In this document: one piece after another, positions 33,906 through 45,031 of the stretch
Numbering within the stretch: position 1 is the first letter of the stretch
How the letters are laid out: each line of letters starts with the position of its first letter
From: Trichobilharzia regenti
Lineage: Eukaryota > Platyhelminthes > Trematoda > Strigeidida > Schistosomatidae
NCBI GenBank assembly: GCA_944472135.2
Contig: OX235265.1
Location: 41,389,459-41,453,458, forward strand
Direction: 5' to 3'
Length of the DNA stretch: 64,000 nt
Translations under genes and position numbers: made by a program
Notes under the pieces: generated by a model
What the model was told of the DNA's origin: nothing
Database searches by the model: none
Seen by the model: only the letters and a program-made list of their open reading frames with translations

Positions 33906-34160
33906 TGGTGGATGGTGAGACTAGCAGTGGAATCCAGGATGCGCATTTCGTCCTATTTACGAATCGTCTGTCAGATGGATGTACTTGCATCCCCAAGTCC
34001 GTGAATGATGATGTTCCCTCCGAGGCTCGAACCCAGTGCCCATAGTTTTAAACGCCAAAGCGTTATCCAATATACCACTTGGGCCACGAGAGCCGTCTCT
34101 TGTGCAACGGGTCATATTATTTTAATTGAATTTTTTTAGTTTTTCCCGTCGATTGATTGG
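33906..34160 (-). mobile_element. Smalpha-type retroposon, left half of head-to-head pair
   Basis: The minus-strand copy has a tRNA-like head (near 34050-34095), a B-box-like GGTTCGAGCC region (34020-34030) and a hammerhead at its 3' end. It pairs with 34191-34446; block coordinates sum to 68352 near the ends and 68351 near the centre. Similarity of the arms is about 90% by eye. The 30-base loop lies at 34161-34190. Confidence 0.88.
33932..33980 (-). ncRNA. Smalpha hammerhead motif with expanded core
   Basis: Minus strand: stem I ATCCAT, then CTGACAGACGA where CTGACGA is expected (four extra bases), stem II region ending AGGAC, GAAA, palindromic stem III TGCGCA, TC cleavage context and CTGGAT closing stem I. 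The core expansion should impair cleavage. Confidence 0.7.
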
Positions 34161-34190
34161 GCCGACTGACCTGAGACCGAGCATTTCGGT

Positions 34191-34446
34191 CCAACCAATC
34201 GACGGGAAAATCTAAATAAAATTCAATTAAATTAATATGACCCGTTGCACAAGAGGTGGCTCTCGTGGCCCAAGTGATCTAGTGGATAACGCTTTGGAGT
34301 TTGAAATTATGGACACTGAGTTCAAGCCCCGGTTGGAACATCATCACTCACGGACTTGGGAATGCAGGTACATCCATCTGACAGACGATTCGTAAATAGG
34401 ACGAAATGCGCATCCTGGATTCCACTGCTAGTTACCATTCACTAAT
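34191..34446 (+). mobile_element. Smalpha-type retroposon, right half of head-to-head pair
   Basis: The plus-strand partner of 33906-34160. The head includes GTGGCCCAAGTGATCTAGTG and a degenerate B-box AGTTCAAGCCCC. The hammerhead is at 34372-34420. Smalpha elements are known from schistosomes as pol III, ribozyme-bearing SINE-like repeats. Confidence 0.88.
34372..34420 (+). ncRNA. Smalpha hammerhead motif with expanded core
   Basis: It has the same arrangement and the same four-base core expansion as the inverted copy at 33932-33980. Confidence 0.7.
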
Positions 34447-35017
34447 TAAACACTAATTCGATTCCCAGACATCGTCAAAGCATTTGCACAACAAGCCGAC
34501 ATGTCAACCTGAGACCGAGCTTGTCTTACTGTTCAACTTTTAATATATGCAGTCGTGTTATTTATAGGAGACAATCAACATAGACTCAATGGTCAAACAG
34601 TAAGGAAAAATATCTGACTCAAGACTAAATTAACAAGTCCTAAAAAGAAATATTGACTATAATACTTTCAATTTTAGCTCTAAACACAGTCAGCGTCTAC
34701 TGGTCAATACCTTACGAATTTAGACTATTTGCTTATTCGAAATTCACCATATAAGAAATAGTGGGCAAACAGTACGCGTTCTAGACATGCAGGTGTGGTT
34801 AGTATTGATCTTGTATACAAAATGATGTCTCTAGGCTCAATAAGCCTTCTTCGTATAAAGATTGATCAGCTTTTTTCTCTACTTGCTTGACATATGACCT
34901 TATAGAAATTCATGTTTGCTACACATATGATAAATACTTCTGAAAGTTCTTTTCTTACTCGTTACCTGTTTTCAACTGTCCTGTGTTATAAGACACACTT
35001 TTCTGAAATAACAGAGA
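34447..35017. other. Intron sequence, nothing recognised
   Basis: No frame or family seen. Confidence 0.5.
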
Positions 35018-35195
35018 AGATTTGTAGCTCAGGTGAATGACTTGCAATTAATAGTGTTCTCTGAGCTCGTTGGTTTAGTTGTGGAGCTTTTATCGTCCTC
35101 CTGGACAACATCTTCAGCGCAATATTTACCATAAAGTGAAAGGATTTAAATTTCTTCATGAGTGATATAATTGTGTCTCCCGGTAACCATCTGTC
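35018..35195. repeat. Left arm of palindrome, unnamed repeat
   Basis: Shared blocks with the inverted right arm (35360-35525) include GTTGGTTTAGTTG, CTGGACAACA, AAAGTGAAA and GTCTCCCGGTAACCATCT. A third, diverged copy is at 58640-58815. No frame is present; it looks like a retroelement 3' UTR. Confidence 0.75.
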
Positions 35196-35359
35196 GAAAT
35201 CTTGGACAGAGGAAACACCAAAAGTGCCAGGGAATACCTATAAGTCTGCTACTCAAACGAATATGCAATTAACAAACACGTTAATATAGACCAAATTTAC
35301 CAACTAATAAAGAGTAAATCGGGTGACCAGAAATTTTGAAATCCAAGTCAATACATATG

Positions 35360-35525
35360 TAAAGATGGTTACCGGGAGACGCAGTTATATCACTCATAAA
35401 GAAATGTAAACCATTTCACTTTATGCTAGATATTGCGCTGAAAGGGGGTGTTGTCCAGAAGGACGACGAAAGCTCCGCAACTAAACCAACCAGCTCAGAG
35501 AATACTCTTAATTACACTTTTCTGA
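35360..35525. repeat. Right arm of palindrome, unnamed repeat
   Basis: An inverted copy of 35018-35195 at roughly 80% similarity, separated by a 165-base spacer. Confidence 0.75.
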
Positions 35526-36079
35526 GCCAATTAGTACGACGTGCTCATCTGCACGCATTTGAACTCGCGTAGATTACTTGAAAATAAATAAATAATATCA
35601 GGCGCAATATCTCAATGTATCCAAGACGTATTTGCCTTTCTTAGCTTCTTTTATTAACTTGTTTAATCGCATGTGTGTGTTAACTTCTGTGAATAAATAC
35701 AAATTTATCAAAAACCTATGCCAATTTCTCCTCTTATTAGATACATCAATTCAAATGCTTTTATGCACTAAAACAAAACGCACGAAAGAAAATTTCAACA
35801 TTGTTTGAATTATAGTTGAAATGAAATATGCGATATGCATCTCTGTGGTTTCTGTAGTGCGCATATTTTCAATTCATTTTTCATATGACTTTTGTTATTC
35901 GATTAGAGGAAGTATTTTCACTTTTAAAAATTGTTATCACAGTCATGCTTCTTATTCAGTTGAAAGAAGAATCCAATTAGTGGTGTGTGCAAGATACATA
36001 TTTTCAGAGTGGAAATCGTCAATATTCTAATCATCATTCCTGGTTTATCTGATATCAGAATGGTAAGCATAAATGCCGC
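35526..36079. other. Intron sequence, nothing recognised
   Basis: A 69-codon frame at 35821-36030 has no motif and is not called. Confidence 0.45.
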
Positions 36080-36430
36080 ACGGTGCATACACCAAGTAGA
36101 TTAAACAGTCATATTGTAACAACAAAAGGCAGGACACAAGAACCAAGGTATATTTCTCCATTGATCAAGCCTCTGTTCATATCTATACAGTTTATATTCT
36201 TTAACCAATCACCGAGCATGTGATTTCGGTTTACATCAAACGACATGAAATGCAATGTTCAAATATACATAGTATTCTGTTGCCAGTGCCGTATGAAAAG
36301 TGTGAAAAGTATTCTGTCTCTAACATCAAATAAAGTGTTCAAATAGATATATCGTATTGTGTTGCTAATCCCAAATTGAACTGTGGGAATATGTGAGAAT
36401 AATATTCCGTCAGCACACATTGCCTGTATC
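36080..36430 (-). repeat. Mid-repetitive unit, uninterrupted copy
   Basis: The inverse relative of 10290-10870. It lacks the SINE found there: CATTTCATGTCGTTTGATGT is continuous at about 36230-36249, so it shows the pre-insertion site. Confidence 0.7.
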
Positions 36431-36544
36431 ACATCACTACACTTTTTTGATCACAAAGTTACATCTGGGTAAGTAGACCATTTATTGATGCAGATGCTAT
36501 TATGAGATCTTTAGATCTTTTGTTATGTTTCTGAAGTTGCCTAA

Positions 36545-37187
36545 CATCATCAGTGATATTTCTGATTGTGATGGACTGGATCATCATGAGGAACACCATG
36601 GGGAGCGAGAAGGCAGGCAGACTCTGGGCCGACAAGAAGACTGTAGACTATATGAGGTCTAATGTCATACAAATAAAAAGACTTACAGGCAGGAACCAAC
36701 AAGTTTGCAGAAGAAACAGTTATCGAACACAGAATTTCAAGTGGACCTAGTGATGACAGAGGCGATGAAGATACCTAACCAATAAAAGCAAGCACCAATC
36801 ACTCAATATCAGCAAGAAGTATTAGGAGAAGGTTACTTTTTTCCCTTTTCTAGGAGGTATCGTTTCAGATACACGCAAAATGTAAAATACAACCAGGATC
36901 AGAACCAAGCAAGAACTTGTATTGAACAACAAATATGCAGAAGAAAGTAGAGATAGATCAATCCAATGCTGAGGAGACTGTTGAGCGCTAATGCAGGCCT
37001 TGGAGTGAAATTCCATTGACGAACTACGCGGATGGGAGTCCAAGTGTGACACTGAGGAGACCGTCTGAATAGCAGATGAAAGCTTCTGGATATTTTTGGA
37101 GCCACTTCAAACTAACTTCAGAAAACAGGATGAAGCGCGAATACACTGTTGAAGCTCTATGTTACACTCAGGACCTTAAAGAATAAT
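36545..37187 (+). mobile_element. RTE-type LINE, old diverged 3' part
   Basis: The plus strand starts near the RT block 'MIFLIVMDWI' (36553) and retains 'TMGSEKAGRLWADKKT'. A pale match to the family tail continues to GAAGCTCTATGTTACACTCA and AATAATAATAAT at 37150-37192. It is much more diverged than the other copies. Confidence 0.7.
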
Positions 37188-37204
37188 AATAATGAGTGAT
37201 GAAG

Positions 37205-37515
37205 AATTATTATTTTATTACTGTTTGTTTGGGTTTTGGGTGGAACACAGGACTTCAACAACACATTTCCACTTTGTTCCAATTTCACCTCTCCTATTTA
37301 GCTGGGCCCAAGATTGCCCAAAATCTCTCATTTCATCCTCACACGATCTCTTCCATGTCACACTCAGATACACGCCCTAGTCATCCCATTAGGATTTCAC
37401 TTTGGCGATGGCCTCCATTATGTGCTATGTCATTCGATCGTCTCATCAACGTGAGTTGTGTCCAATCCACCTCTAGTTTCTTCTACGTATTTGTTCAGCA
37501 ATAGGTTCTTAGTTC
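37205..37515 (-). mobile_element. RTE-type LINE, 3' end, tail-to-tail with the previous copy
   Basis: The minus-strand 3' terminus begins at an ATTATTATT tail (37205) and runs through the C-terminal tail remnant (TGGGCCCAGCTAAATAGGAG region) to about 37515. It faces the plus copy tail-to-tail across about 15 bases. Confidence 0.7.
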
Positions 37516-37734
37516 GTGTGTTACCAGATATATCAAATATCTTCTTACTTTTTCGAACCAGAATTCTGTCAATCTCAGTTTAGGCATGTAGAACCGTATT
37601 TAATGCATTCGCCAAAAAATATGGGTTGAATAATGCATTGTATTTGGTTTGAATGAGATTATATCACTTCTAGCTACAGACTATTTATTCTGAGATACTC
37701 TGGACACTTTAAATATAACAAAGCATGATTAGAT

Positions 37735-38200
37735 ATATTAATTTCGTTTATTGGATATATCAGACAGTGAAACAGTATTATTAACTGGATGACGTTTAGA
37801 ACACAATTTATTGTTTATAGTTGTGTCAGTTATAATTGCACAACTTTAAAACTTGAGCTGTATAGTCCACTTTATTCCCTCCCATTTGTCGTATGTTTTA
37901 AATAAGTTAAAAATTAACTTTCGAAGTTCTGCAGTTATGAATTATTCAATTTTGATAACAGCTTGATTCCACACCGTATTTTTGGTACAAGTATGGAATT
38001 TTCAGCATGTGATATCGGTAGCCCAAATTTTGCAGGCCGACCATAGATATCAGGTGTTCGTCGGCAGGGGATCGAACCTCGGACCATGTGCATGGTCGTT
38101 GAGAGTCCTAACCACTGTGCCACCGACGCACAAATGATGTGACTGTGTTCGAAACGTCATCCAGTAAATATCTAATAAAAAAAAAGTTATTATAAGAGTA
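37735..38200. mobile_element. Inverted PLE terminal pieces interrupted by a composite SINE
   Basis: A PLE terminal signature (ACAGTATTATTAACTGGATG, 37777-37796) is on one side. Its inverse (CGAAACGTCATCCAGTAAAT, 38150-38169) is on the other. Between them a minus-strand SINE (37975-38132) has the family A tRNA-like head (B-box GGTTCGATCCC) but a different 3' part containing CGGTAGCCCAAATTTTGCAG, also seen near 12236. Confidence 0.6.
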
Positions 38201-38349
38201 CACACACCCACAGTGACTAAGTTGTGCACGTATATCACAAACATATTAAATAATTCGAACAGTAATTAGTTCAACACCATTTCCTAGTCATGCTAAAATG
38301 CCAACTGAGGTTACGTGATTATTACAGGACATTAACCTTCTGTGTTTCA

Positions 38350-39100
<751 letters not shown>

Positions 39101-39685
39101 TAATAGATAAATAATTTAGGATTCAAAATTTACGGTAAAGCAGATGAAGTCGAATGCACAGTGTATTGATAAAACCACAAGAAGGAAAATTTAACAAGAG
39201 GTAGGAGCTCAAAACTAATATTATCATCACAGTTAAGTAAGTAGGAATAAATTACTTGAACTAATCTAGTTAGTTATATGCATCATGCATAAAATTCACT
39301 TCCAGTTGTGTATTTACTTAGGTTTAAATGCTTACAATCGACGAGGTTCTTTTAAACATACAGAAGAGTTTCTGCAGCTAGTTTCGGGAAGGGACAGAAT
39401 AATACTTACTGAATAAAAACACACTTATAAGCAAAACTATTAGTTTAAAAAAAATTATGTTGGTTATTTTGAAGAGGAATTAACAGTTTTCTTCTTTTGG
39501 AGACCACTTCAAAATAATTATATGTATGCTTAAAATTATTGATATCTGTAAACACCGGGAACAATTTTCAAAGGCTTCATATGAAAATATCAATGACAAT
39601 TGTGGGATAAATCCTCTTCATTCAGTTGGCGAATATTTAAGTAACTTTTGAATATGCTAAAAGGTTTGTTTATAAGAAATTTGGT
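39101..39685. other. Intron or upstream sequence, nothing recognised
   Basis: A+T-rich without frames or known repeats. Confidence 0.5.
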
Positions 39686-40030
39686 GTATGGTGACTAGCA
39701 GGGGAATCCTATTTGGGACTCGTCAGATGGATGTATCTGCAGCCTCCAGTGATTGATGGTGTTCCCACCGAAACTCGAACCTAGTACCTGTCATCCCAGA
39801 CACCAAAGCACTATTCAACAGACCACTTAGACCGCGACAGCCAGCTCTTGTACATTGGGTATCATTTATTATTTCTTGAAGTTAATTCCTTCATTTTCCT
39901 GTTAAATGGTTGCACTGGAATGTTTGGCCTCAGACATCCTCGAAGTGTCCGCACCGAAATCTGACATGATAACAGAAGCAATACATTTCCGCTCAATCAT
40001 TCAACGGGGAAAATTGAACAAATTAGGTTT
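39686..40030 (-). mobile_element. Smalpha-type retroposon with half-deleted hammerhead
   Basis: The minus-strand copy starts its 3' end at 39690. The hammerhead reads CTGACGAGTCCCAAATAGGA and then jumps to TTCCCCTGCTAG, so GAAA, stem III and the cleavage site are gone. B-box-like GGTTCGAGTTT lies near 39772-39782. The 5' region up to about 40030 has its own small inverted repeat, like the loop region of 34141-34210. An 85-codon plus-strand frame here is not a gene. Confidence 0.75.
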
Positions 40031-40815
40031 GTTGACAGTTATTCAGCGTAACCTGCACACAGAGTCTTACATTTTACCACTAAACCGGATTGTTTACAGC
40101 CTTTGTAATATATTTTTAAATCTGAAAGACATCATGGTACTCATTTTCGCGCCACTCAACTAATAAATGCAATATGCATAACGAAAAATGGCTTATAAAA
40201 CACTGCAATTTGTCTACTGAAAAGATTTAATGCTATTTACTAGTTATAAAACCATCTTGTCAAGTTACTATAAAATTTTGCCGACTGAACCACATTTTGA
40301 TCAAGAAGGAATCCAATAGTTCCATCACCAAGCAGACTAATAATGGTTACCCCAAAAATTTCTATTCATAAGTATACTGCAGTAAAAAGAAGCAGGATAG
40401 GTTACGTCATAGGCTAAATAAAAGTAAGGGGAAAGATTTCGTTACCAACGGCTGCGGCCTAGTAGCATCAAACATTAAATAATTATGATTTTTGGTAAAC
40501 CAAATCCATCAATATGAGGTATCTAGAAACCTGTCCAGTCAATTACTTGTTTAACTAGTAATGAAATGGGAGTATTAAAGTATCACGTGTTGTTAAATAA
40601 AGAAACAATGCTCAGTTGAGCTAACGCAAATAGTAAATTCCTAGGTCTCATCAGTTTTCACAGATACAATTCAAGATACGCTTGAACAAAAGATTAGTGC
40701 AGGTGTGTGAACAAATATAAAAATTAATCAAAGGAGTTCCAAATTATACTGAAATTTCTTCCAAGAACATAGAATTATTCACAAATATAAATCTCCTGAA
40801 GCACCAGTGTGAAAC
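40031..40815. other. Nothing recognised
   Basis: A+T-rich DNA, no frame or repeat family seen. Confidence 0.5.
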
Positions 40816-41112
40816 ACAGAGAAGCCGTGACCAGTAAGGTACAGCAGTAACTCGTTGCAGAAGACATTGTGAAATGGTCGCGCTATGTCGTGAATTGGCA
40901 GAAGTTATAATTCAAGGACCATTGGATCGGGTCCAAGTGGCTCAATGGTCTACGAGCTCGCCTTGTAACCAGGAGGTCCTGGGTTCGGACCACGACGTAG
41001 TGGGTACGTACTACTGAAGAGTCCCAAATTGAGCTGAAGAAACAGTTGTCCAGTACTCCCAGGTTTTCCAGTGGTTCTCTAACTGATGTCAGCTCATGAT
41101 GAAATCCTCCAT
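40816..41112 (+). mobile_element. Hammerhead SINE family B
   Basis: A plus-strand copy. The tRNA-like A-box region AGTGGCTCAATGGTCTACGA (40936-40955) is followed by B-box GGGTTCGGACC (40981-40991). The hammerhead segment at 41006-41070 has stem I GTACT/AGTAC, an intact core CTGAAGA, GAAA and GTC, but an unpaired stem II region (AAATTGAGCTGAA). The family tail GATGTCAGCTCATGATGAAA is at 41084-41103. Confidence 0.85.
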
Positions 41113-41554
41113 GCAATCAAAACCAGTACTTGAAAATTAAATTGTTTTTATCGATAATCACCACATAGTAAGTCGTCCTTGAATATTAGGAGCCTTGCCT
41201 ACTGAATGAATAATTCACGCACATAGGCTTAGCTAGATGGATTGAACTGTTACCTATGAATTAATCTTTGATTTCATAAAAAGCCTCAAATTCTCTTGGC
41301 TGAGGAGATGAACTACGCTCAGATATCTTTGAGGTCGTATCAACTCAAGATAACACTTGTGACTGTTCTTGTTTTTTTTCGTTAAGTTGAATAGATGCTT
41401 TCTTGATACAAACATCGTATGGTCCAGTCGCGAATCAATGGAACTAAAATGAATTACAGCCATATTTTACTGTATGCCAGTTTCAAGACTGATGTAACTA
41501 AGTAATGACAACGAAGGTAGGAAAATACGACTTTTTACAGTGATAGTTTCTTTT
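41113..41554. other. Nothing recognised
   Basis: A 69-codon frame at 41254-41463 (minus) has no motif; not called. Confidence 0.45.
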
Positions 41555-41965
41555 AAGTAAAGATATCTTTTCAGTGATTTTATTTTCAAAAGCTGTACAA
41601 TCGCATTTAAATACATAATTTTTACATTGATACAATTTAATTTAACTTGATTTCACATAATTACGAAGGCGAATATAAGTTGACAATTATTTTTAACTTG
41701 ATATGGTTTACGAGAGGCTTAGAAACAAAAGTTACACTGGATTATAATGAATGACAGGTGTCTATACAATTATATTCTAATCCTGCGTAATTTTTGTGTT
41801 TCTAAGCCTCTCGTAAACCATATCAAGTTGAAAACGATCGTCACCTTTTATTCGCCTTCGTAGTTGTGTGGAATCAAGTAAAAAAAAAAACTTTATCAAT
41901 GCGAAATTATGTATTTAAATGCGATGAAATGAAATCGCCGAAAAGAATAACATCTTTGCTGAACT
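41555..41965. repeat. Palindrome of an unnamed repeat
   Basis: Arms about 41555-41735 and 41795-41965 share TATGGTTTACGAGAGGCTTA (with GAAAC following), GCATTTAAATACATAATT and CGAAGGCGAAT in inverted order. The spacer is about 60 bases. No coding content seen. Confidence 0.8.
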
Positions 41966-42894
41966 TCGTGTTCTCTTCTCTCTAACGTCCTATTGGGTAC
42001 TTTACACTATCTTCTAAGTAAGACGCTAATACTGGCATAGAGCATCGACCTTAGGAATTTAAGAGCACAATATTACACAAACATATCTTCAATGAATCGG
42101 ACAAATATGGCGCGCGTATGTCTTTTATTTCTTTGAATATTTATTATAAAATACCATTTCAATTTCAATTACTTTTCATCACAAAAATGTTGATGATTAA
42201 TTCACTTGCCAAAAAGCTCAATTTTCTAGAACATTAATGTAAAGAGAGTAATATGCCATTATCTTCCTTTTATTACTCTCATCATTACAATCAATAATGA
42301 CAAATAGTGACAGTGAATTTATTAGCACATAAAATGTTAAATTTAGATTTGTGATATCGATTTTTTAAAGTTTGGTTTTCGTAACAACATGAAGTGATAG
42401 AGTCAGTTATTCTCACGAAAGTTTTGTAAAACAGAAAAATAACTCATAAATTTGATGTATAAATAAATATGCATATATTCACATTGACTTCTGAGAGAAT
42501 TTGAATATCTTATATCAAATGACCTGAAAGTATTCATGATGCGATATTGTTTTCTTTCTTGAAGCAATAATGTCCTTTTGAAAAACTTTTACTTAACTAT
42601 CGATCATTGTGAAGATTCATTTCAATGAACGATGATGTACACAACAACTGCATAAAATTAAAGAGAAGAACTAATTTTTTTTCAATATGTGAACTGTAGA
42701 TTCAATAGTCTGTTGAATAACCCGCCTCTGATATTTTAAATATGTATCATTGTCTGATTATTGATCGATAACACTTCGTTATCATCAGTTTTGAAGTGTC
42801 ATGGGGATTAATTAGTTTCAAAAAGTGTTTTCATTTTGAAACTGGAAGAAAACATTGTCAGTACAGTTACTAATTAATATATTTTAATAATAAC
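41966..42894. other. Nothing recognised
   Basis: A+T-rich; no frame or repeat family seen. Confidence 0.5.
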
Positions 42895-43925
42895 TGAGCA
42901 AAGAATATCCTTTTCGAAAAATTCCTCTTCTGGCTCTACAATTACATCCACATGTTTATATACATAGAATATTCTAGAACAGTAGTCAATAACAATATAT
43001 TAGTGTTTCTTAAATATCGATTTGTTAAGTAAGATCACAATGGAATTACAGTTCATTAAAGATGCTTAAATTATAATAATAATAATAATAATAAAGGTAT
43101 AATGGCAAATAGAATATCGACTAAAATTAAGAAAATTCCACGAAAATTCAGGATCATTCAAACCTAGATGGCCAAAGTAAGAATAATGTCTGAACTAGCT
43201 TCTTTTGGATGCACAAATTAGGCTTGTTAATCATGGATCCCCACGGCTTCAGCAATACTCGGTAGTCGAACTCTTAAGGCAAAATTGAGATTCGTAAGTA
43301 GAGTTCAACTACTAAATATTACTGAAGCTGTGGGGATCCATGATTAACAAGCCTAACTTGTGCATCCAAAAGAAGTTAGTTCAGACATTATTCTTACTTT
43401 GGGCATTTAGGTTTGAATGATCCTGAATTTTTGTGGAATTTTCCTAATTTTAGTTGATATTCTATTTACTATTTTTCTCTATTGTTATTATTATTATTTA
43501 AGCATCTTTATTGAACTGCAATTGCATTGATCATACTTTAGAAATCGATAGTATTTAAAAGACACCAACATTGTTTTTTTTCATTCACGTTTCCCAGTGG
43601 AATACAGGGCTTCAAGCTAGTGGCTTGAAGTTTCTGTAGCAGTGTTCATTTCACAGGATGGGGTTGCTAGCCTCATGCCCAACCTTTCCTCTTTACCAGC
43701 ATCATTTCTGGCTTAGCGAGGTAAAGGAGTTCGTCGGCCGGGAATCGAACCCCAGACCATGTGGATGGTTGGCGAGCGTCCTAACCGCTATGCCACCGAC
43801 GCACAATAATATTGTTATTGACTACTAATCTAGAATATTCTATGTATATAAACAAATATAAAGGTAATTGTAGAGCCAGAAGAGAAATTTATCGAAAAGG
43901 ATATTCTTTGTTCAATTATTTTGTG
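42895..43925. repeat. Large palindrome, one arm interrupted by a SINE
   Basis: The inner arms (43065-43250 against 43315-43505) pair with sum 86574 at two checked blocks, and the sum changes to 86567 at the (TAA)n tract. The outer parts (42895-43060 against 43507-43925) pair with sum 86809; the jump of 242 equals the SINE plus its duplicated target. The outermost ends (GTAGAGCCAGAAGAG, then ATCGAAAAGGATATTCTTTG) resemble the outer ends of the palindrome at 19533-20945, so this is probably also an inverted PLE terminus. Confidence 0.88.
43567..43816 (-). mobile_element. tRNA-derived SINE, family A, inserted in palindrome arm
   Basis: The minus-strand copy (about 43576-43807) is almost identical to 38845-39088 through the tail and body. 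The head is GTGCGTCGGTGGCATAGCGG. Flanks AACATTGTT (43567-43575) and AATATTGTT (43808-43816) are a 9-bp duplication with one mismatch. The opposite arm near 42985-43000 shows the unfilled site. Confidence 0.9.
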
Positions 43926-44785
43926 TTTTATAGATGTCTGAATGAATATTTTTTGCTATATTTTTAATAATATTGACATTCTGTTGTACCCGTAAAGGTA
44001 ATGCGTAGTGAACAAAAATCGGAAGAACTCACATAATGAGGATATTTAAAAGACTAATAAAGCTTTAAACAGCCTGATTTTGTATACGTGTGTATTAAAA
44101 TGTCTGCTCTTTTCCGTTAAATTTGTGATGTGACACATAAAATCGGTCATCAAATTTCAAACACTCTAGGGCGCTGATTTTGAAACACCACTAAAGCATA
44201 TGATGTTGGTGTCATCCACTTAATTTCTAAATACCAATGTTGTCAATGGAAGTGAACAGTGAACGTTGGTACATTGGCCTTGGTCGCCATTGGTGGGCAA
44301 CTCGAAGGCGCGAATGGTTCGATCGTGTACAAGTTCGACGAAGACGAACGAAAACGAATAAAAACCTGTATTATTCTCCCTTTTAATTGCCAAACAATAT
44401 AAATTCCTTCTTACAATACTAGTGTTTTAAAGTTAAAGTCGAAGAAAGTACATTTTCAAAAGTTAGATATTAGAGTACGTATTTCACTGAGGAATTCTAA
44501 AATCTATTCTTCAAAATGTGATTATGACTGAGCAACTCAAATGACCGTCTTACCTGGATAACGGAATCGATTTCACATTCCCTTATCAGTAGGTCTATAT
44601 AGAAAACAGCTGGGTAATTACACACCTCAAAGATCTTGAGTCTTCCGTTGATAATTACTGATAACTCATAAGGAATGAGTTAATGAATAAATAAAGTTAG
44701 TCTGATCTCTACATCAAACTAATGTATTTAAAAGTTTTGACTTTTGATTACGAATTGCACCGACAGGTAGATATTAAACGTAATA
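43926..44785. other. Nothing recognised
   Basis: A G+C-richer patch at 44250-44345 has no open frame of note. Confidence 0.45.
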
Positions 44786-44787
44786 AC

Positions 44788-45020
44788 AGTGCGTCGGTGG
44801 CAAAGTGGTAGAATGCTCGCCAACCGCACCTCATGCAGTCCGGGGTTCGATCCCCGCCAACGCACTGCTTTACCTCGTTAGACCAGTAATAAGACTGGTA
44901 AAGAGGGAAGGTTGGGCATGAGGCAGGCAACCCCATCCCAGAATAATAAGCACCACTGCTATCGGAACTTCAGAGCTCTAGCTTGAAGCCCTGTGTTCAA
45001 CTGGGGAAGCAAAGAAAAGG
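44788..45020 (+). mobile_element. tRNA-derived SINE, family A
   Basis: A plus-strand copy with one of the best tRNA-like heads: GTGCGTCGGTGGCAAAGTGG (44791-44810) and B-box GGGGTTCGATCCCC (44842-44855). The body includes TGGTAAAGAGGGAAGGTTGG and the tail GAAGCCCTGTGTTCAACTGG. A possible short target duplication (CGTAAT) is too weak to rely on. Confidence 0.85.
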
Positions 45021-45031
45021 ATCAATCCGTA

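Noticed and set aside
36822..37105. Two overlapping minus-strand frames
   Set aside because: They are antisense to the plus-strand LINE remnant at 36545-37187 and lack motifs.
39906..40163. 85-codon plus-strand frame
   Set aside because: It lies over the 5' region of a minus-strand Smalpha copy and shows no motif.
44791..44860. Apparent tRNA gene with good A and B boxes
   Set aside because: The same head recurs in at least nine copies with a SINE body and TSDs, and the cloverleaf is incomplete; it is a tRNA-derived SINE head, not a tRNA gene.
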